From: an uncultured Oscillospiraceae bacterium
GTDB taxonomy: Bacteria > Bacillota > Clostridia > Oscillospirales > Oscillospiraceae
Assembly: GCA_910579725.1 (NCBI GenBank)
Contig: CAJTUD010000035.1
Location: 1-27,994, forward strand
Direction: 5' to 3'
Length of the DNA: 27,994 nucleotides
Both the position numbers and the translations under genes were made by a program. This document shows, in pieces, positions 25,874 to 27,994 of this stretch. Numbering within the stretch: position 1 is the stretch's first letter; every line of letters starts with the position of its first letter. The notes below the pieces were generated by a model. It was not told the origin of the DNA and did not search any database. It saw only the letters and a program-made list of their open reading frames with translations.

Positions 25874-27304
25874 ATGGCAATCCATGAAGAATGCGGCGTG
25901 TTCGGTGTCATCCAGCCGGAGCCTGCCAATGTGGGACGGGTGGTCTACTATGGCCTCTACGCACTCCAGCACCGGGGGCAGGAGAGCTGCGGCATTGTGG
26001 TCAACGACGATGGTGTCTTTGCGTCCCACAAGGATCTTGGGCTGGTGGGCGAGGTGTTTGGCCGGGATGTTCTGGAGCGGTTTCCTCAGGGGACCATGGC
26101 GGTGGGCCACACCCGCTATGGCACCACCGGGGCCTCCAACCGGCGCAACTGCCAGCCCATTGAGGTCAACCATCAGAAAGGGCGCATGGCCCTCGCCCAC
26201 AACGGTAATCTCAGCAACGCCGCCCAGCTCCGCAGCAAACTGGAACTGACGGGGGCGATTTTCCACACCACCAGCGACACGGAGACCATTGCCTACATTG
26301 TCACCAGGGAGCGTCTGACATCGCCCTCCATCGAGGATGCCCTCAGCGCCGCCATGAAGCACCTGGAGGGGGCTTATTCCCTGGTACTGATGTCCCCGCA
26401 GAAGTTGATCTGTGTCCGGGACCCCCACGGCTTCCGCCCTCTTTGTTATGGAAAATTACCGGGGGGCGGCTATGCGGCGGCCTCTGAGAGCTGCGCCCTG
26501 ACCGCCGTGGGCGCGGAATTTGTGCGGGATCTAGAACCGGGGGAGATACTGATCTTCCAGGGAGATACCGTTTCCTCCCGGCGGGAGCACTGCGGCAAAT
26601 GCCCGCCCGCCCACTGCGTCTTCGAGCACATCTACTTCGCCCGTCCGGATTCCGTAATCGACGGCGTGTCCGTCCACGCCGCCCGGCTGCGGGCGGGATC
26701 GATCCTGGCGGAGGCCCACCCTGTGGAGGCGGATGCGGTCGTCGGTGTGCCGGACTCCGGCCTGGACGCGGCGCTGGGGTACAGCCGGACATCCGGCATT
26801 CCCTATGAGATCGGCCTGATCAAAAACAAGTATATAGGCCGCACGTTTATCGCCCCCGGACAGGAGTACCGGCTGGATCAGGTGCGGCTGAAGCTCAGCG
26901 CCGTCCGGGAGAGCGTAGCCGGAAAGCGTGTGGTCCTGGTAGACGATTCCATCGTCCGGGGAACCACCAGCGGAAGAATCGCCGGGCTTCTCCGGGAGGC
27001 CGGCGCGGCGGAGATCCATCTGCGGATATCCGCGCCCCCCTTTCTGAACCCATGCTACTATGGGACGGACATCGATTCCCGGGAAAATCTCATCGCCTGT
27101 CACTACAGCGTGGAGGAGATTGCCGGTATTCTCGGAGTAGATTCTCTGGGCTACCTACCGGTATCCGCCCTGGGCGAGCTCTTCGGCGGCCATTGCAGCG
27201 CCTGCTTTACGGGGCAGTATCCCACCGATATTCCATCAGATACGCGGAAGGACCGATTTGAGCAGAAGCTGTCGGAGTGCCACAGGGGGCGCAGGCATAC
27301 ATAA
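25874..27304 (+). CDS. purF: Amidophosphoribosyltransferase
   Basis: The 476-residue enzyme uses glutamine and PRPP to make phosphoribosylamine, the first step of purine synthesis. MAIHEECGVFG gives a short propeptide and the nucleophile Cys7. HTRYGTTGASNRRNCQP is the glutaminase loop and VVLVDDSIVRGTTS the PRPP site. NPCYYGTDI and HCSACFTGQYP carry cysteines expected to bind the structural 4Fe-4S cluster of the Bacillus-type enzyme, and the length matches that type. GAGGT precedes the ATG. No separate promoter is evident between glnN and purF, so it may be read from the glnN promoter. No other pur genes are next to it, which makes it a glutamine-user attached to the glutamine-making block. 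Confidence 0.95.
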   Translation: MAIHEECGVFGVIQPEPANVGRVVYYGLYALQHRGQESCGIVVNDDGVFASHKDLGLVGEVFGRDVLERFPQGTMAVGHTRYGTTGASNRRNCQPIEVNHQKGRMALAHNGNLSNAAQLRSKLELTGAIFHTTSDTETIAYIVTRERLTSPSIEDALSAAMKHLEGAYSLVLMSPQKLICVRDPHGFRPLCYGKLPGGGYAAASESCALTAVGAEFVRDLEPGEILIFQGDTVSSRREHCGKCPPAHCVFEHIYFARPDSVIDGVSVHAARLRAGSILAEAHPVEADAVVGVPDSGLDAALGYSRTSGIPYEIGLIKNKYIGRTFIAPGQEYRLDQVRLKLSAVRESVAGKRVVLVDDSIVRGTTSGRIAGLLREAGAAEIHLRISAPPFLNPCYYGTDIDSRENLIACHYSVEEIAGILGVDSLGYLPVSALGELFGGHCSACFTGQYPTDIPSDTRKDRFEQKLSECHRGRRHT

Positions 27305-27712
27305 ATTTATCTATCCAAGGCGCTTATTGTAGCAGCGCCCGTACTTTGGACTTCTCGGCAAGACCTCATGGATGGCTATGGCAACGGTCCGTTCGGGTCA
27401 GACAATCCTGTGCCTTCTCGGTTTTGACCCCTATGCGGAACAACGACACGGTCACCAGTTACGCAACGTCCATATTGGGAAGGATGCACCGCGAAATATG
27501 ATAATGCACAGCAGTTATTAGGTGATTCCAGTGAAATGGAGACACATTACCTGACCACTATTTGACTACTGTTTTGAGAAATAGCAGAAATGCATTGGAG
27601 CCACTGCGTCGCAATGGCTCCAGGGCTTGAGTTGAATGTTGTCCTATAGCAACAATCAAAAATAAAGCCAAAAGTTGACAGCAGTGGTATAACAGAGACA
27701 GGAGATGATGGT
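27305..27712. other. Gene-poor region between purF and the IS630 transposase
   Basis: No convincing gene is visible. GGCGCT/AGCGCC (27319-27339) is a weak hairpin soon after purF and may end its transcript. A second hairpin, TGGAGCCA/TGGCTCCA, lies at 27596-27622. Base composition is more AT-rich than the upstream genes. The left end of the insertion sequence must lie in this stretch or its right part, but I could not place its inverted repeat. Short open frames here have no recognisable motifs. Confidence 0.5.
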
Positions 27713-27994
27713 ATGCTGCACAATGAAGCGCGGGAACTACTGGTACAAGGCTATGAAGCAACCCATGATGCCAAGGGGATAGCGAAGGCGTATTCAGTGA
27801 GCAAATGGACAGTATACCGGCTGGCCGAACAGAAGCGGAAAACAGGCAGTGTGGCCTTGCGAACCAACCAGCGAGGCCGGAAGCCAGTCCTGACAGCAGA
27901 GGATAAAGAAAATATCCGTCAGTGTATTGATGAAAAACCTGACATCACAATCGAAGAGATCCGGGAGAAGCTGAGCCTTTCCGCAAGCTATAGT
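27713..27994 (+). CDS. IS630-family transposase, N-terminal part (cut by window end)
   Basis: Ninety-four codons are visible and remain open at the window edge. The product begins MLHNEARELLVQGYEATHDA and has a helix-turn-helix (GIAKAYSVSKWTVYRLAEQ) followed by KRKTGSVALRTNQRGRKPVL and a second helical domain (KENIRQCIDEKPDITIEEI). This N-terminal layout, with the GRKP linker, is that of IS630/Tc1-type transposases. The DDE catalytic domain would lie outside the window. A GGAG site precedes the start. Whether the copy is intact cannot be told. Confidence 0.85.
   Translation, partial: MLHNEARELLVQGYEATHDAKGIAKAYSVSKWTVYRLAEQKRKTGSVALRTNQRGRKPVLTAEDKENIRQCIDEKPDITIEEIREKLSLSASYS

Noticed and set aside
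27450..27541. Possible tail of a tyrosine recombinase (frame reading AQQLLGDSSEMETHYL)
   Set aside because: It loosely recalls the GHSS-x-T-x-Y end of integrases, but the histidine is replaced, the spacing to Tyr is short by one, and no upstream domain is visible.

Overview
The window looks like a chromosome segment of a GC-rich gut Clostridia (Oscillospiraceae type, for example the Flavonifractor/Intestinimonas group; genus is inference). The evidence is strong AAGGAGG-type ribosome binding sites, a T-box-controlled trp operon, a Bacillus/Clostridium-type GlnA, a large GSIII, an ANTAR regulator beside glnA, and a mobilizable element of the kind common in these gut Firmicutes.

Region 1 (1-980): the 3' part of a PhoR-like sensor kinase, followed by a terminator. 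Region 2 (about 1084-5690): a mobilizable element of lower GC. On the minus strand it reads RepA-like ATPase, hairpin-rich region (candidate oriT), mobC, relaxase, a small TnpW-like gene, and the first 47 codons of a large serine recombinase that breaks off after its N-terminal motif. A second gene with its own ribosome binding site is nested out of frame inside the relaxase 3' end. A divergent gene with a four-cysteine motif (DUF6076-like) forms the right flank. With its recombinase cut, the element looks stranded, although its transfer genes look intact.

Region 3 (5701-12468, minus strand): a complete trpEGDCFBA operon. Its consensus promoter is followed by a T-box leader whose specifier codon reads UGG and whose acceptor-binding bulge reads UGGC, both matching tRNA-Trp. 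Region 4 (12490-15336): an Rrf2-family regulator divergent from metY-cysK. The shared intergenic region has two good sigma-A promoters and three TAGGAAT-like half-sites.

Region 5 (15486-27304, plus strand): a nitrogen-assimilation block: glnA (GSI), an ANTAR antiterminator with a degenerate receiver, gltB and gltD (GOGAT), glnN (GSIII) and purF. Both glutamine synthetase genes are preceded by a promoter and a short leader ending in an intrinsic terminator. Each leader can instead fold a C[AARGGC]G hexaloop hairpin that excludes the terminator, which is what an ANTAR protein is expected to bind. The most coherent regulatory hypothesis here is that the ANTAR protein encoded in the glnA operon controls both synthetases by antitermination. 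Region 6 (27305-27994): a gene-poor stretch, then the start of an IS630-family transposase cut by the window end.
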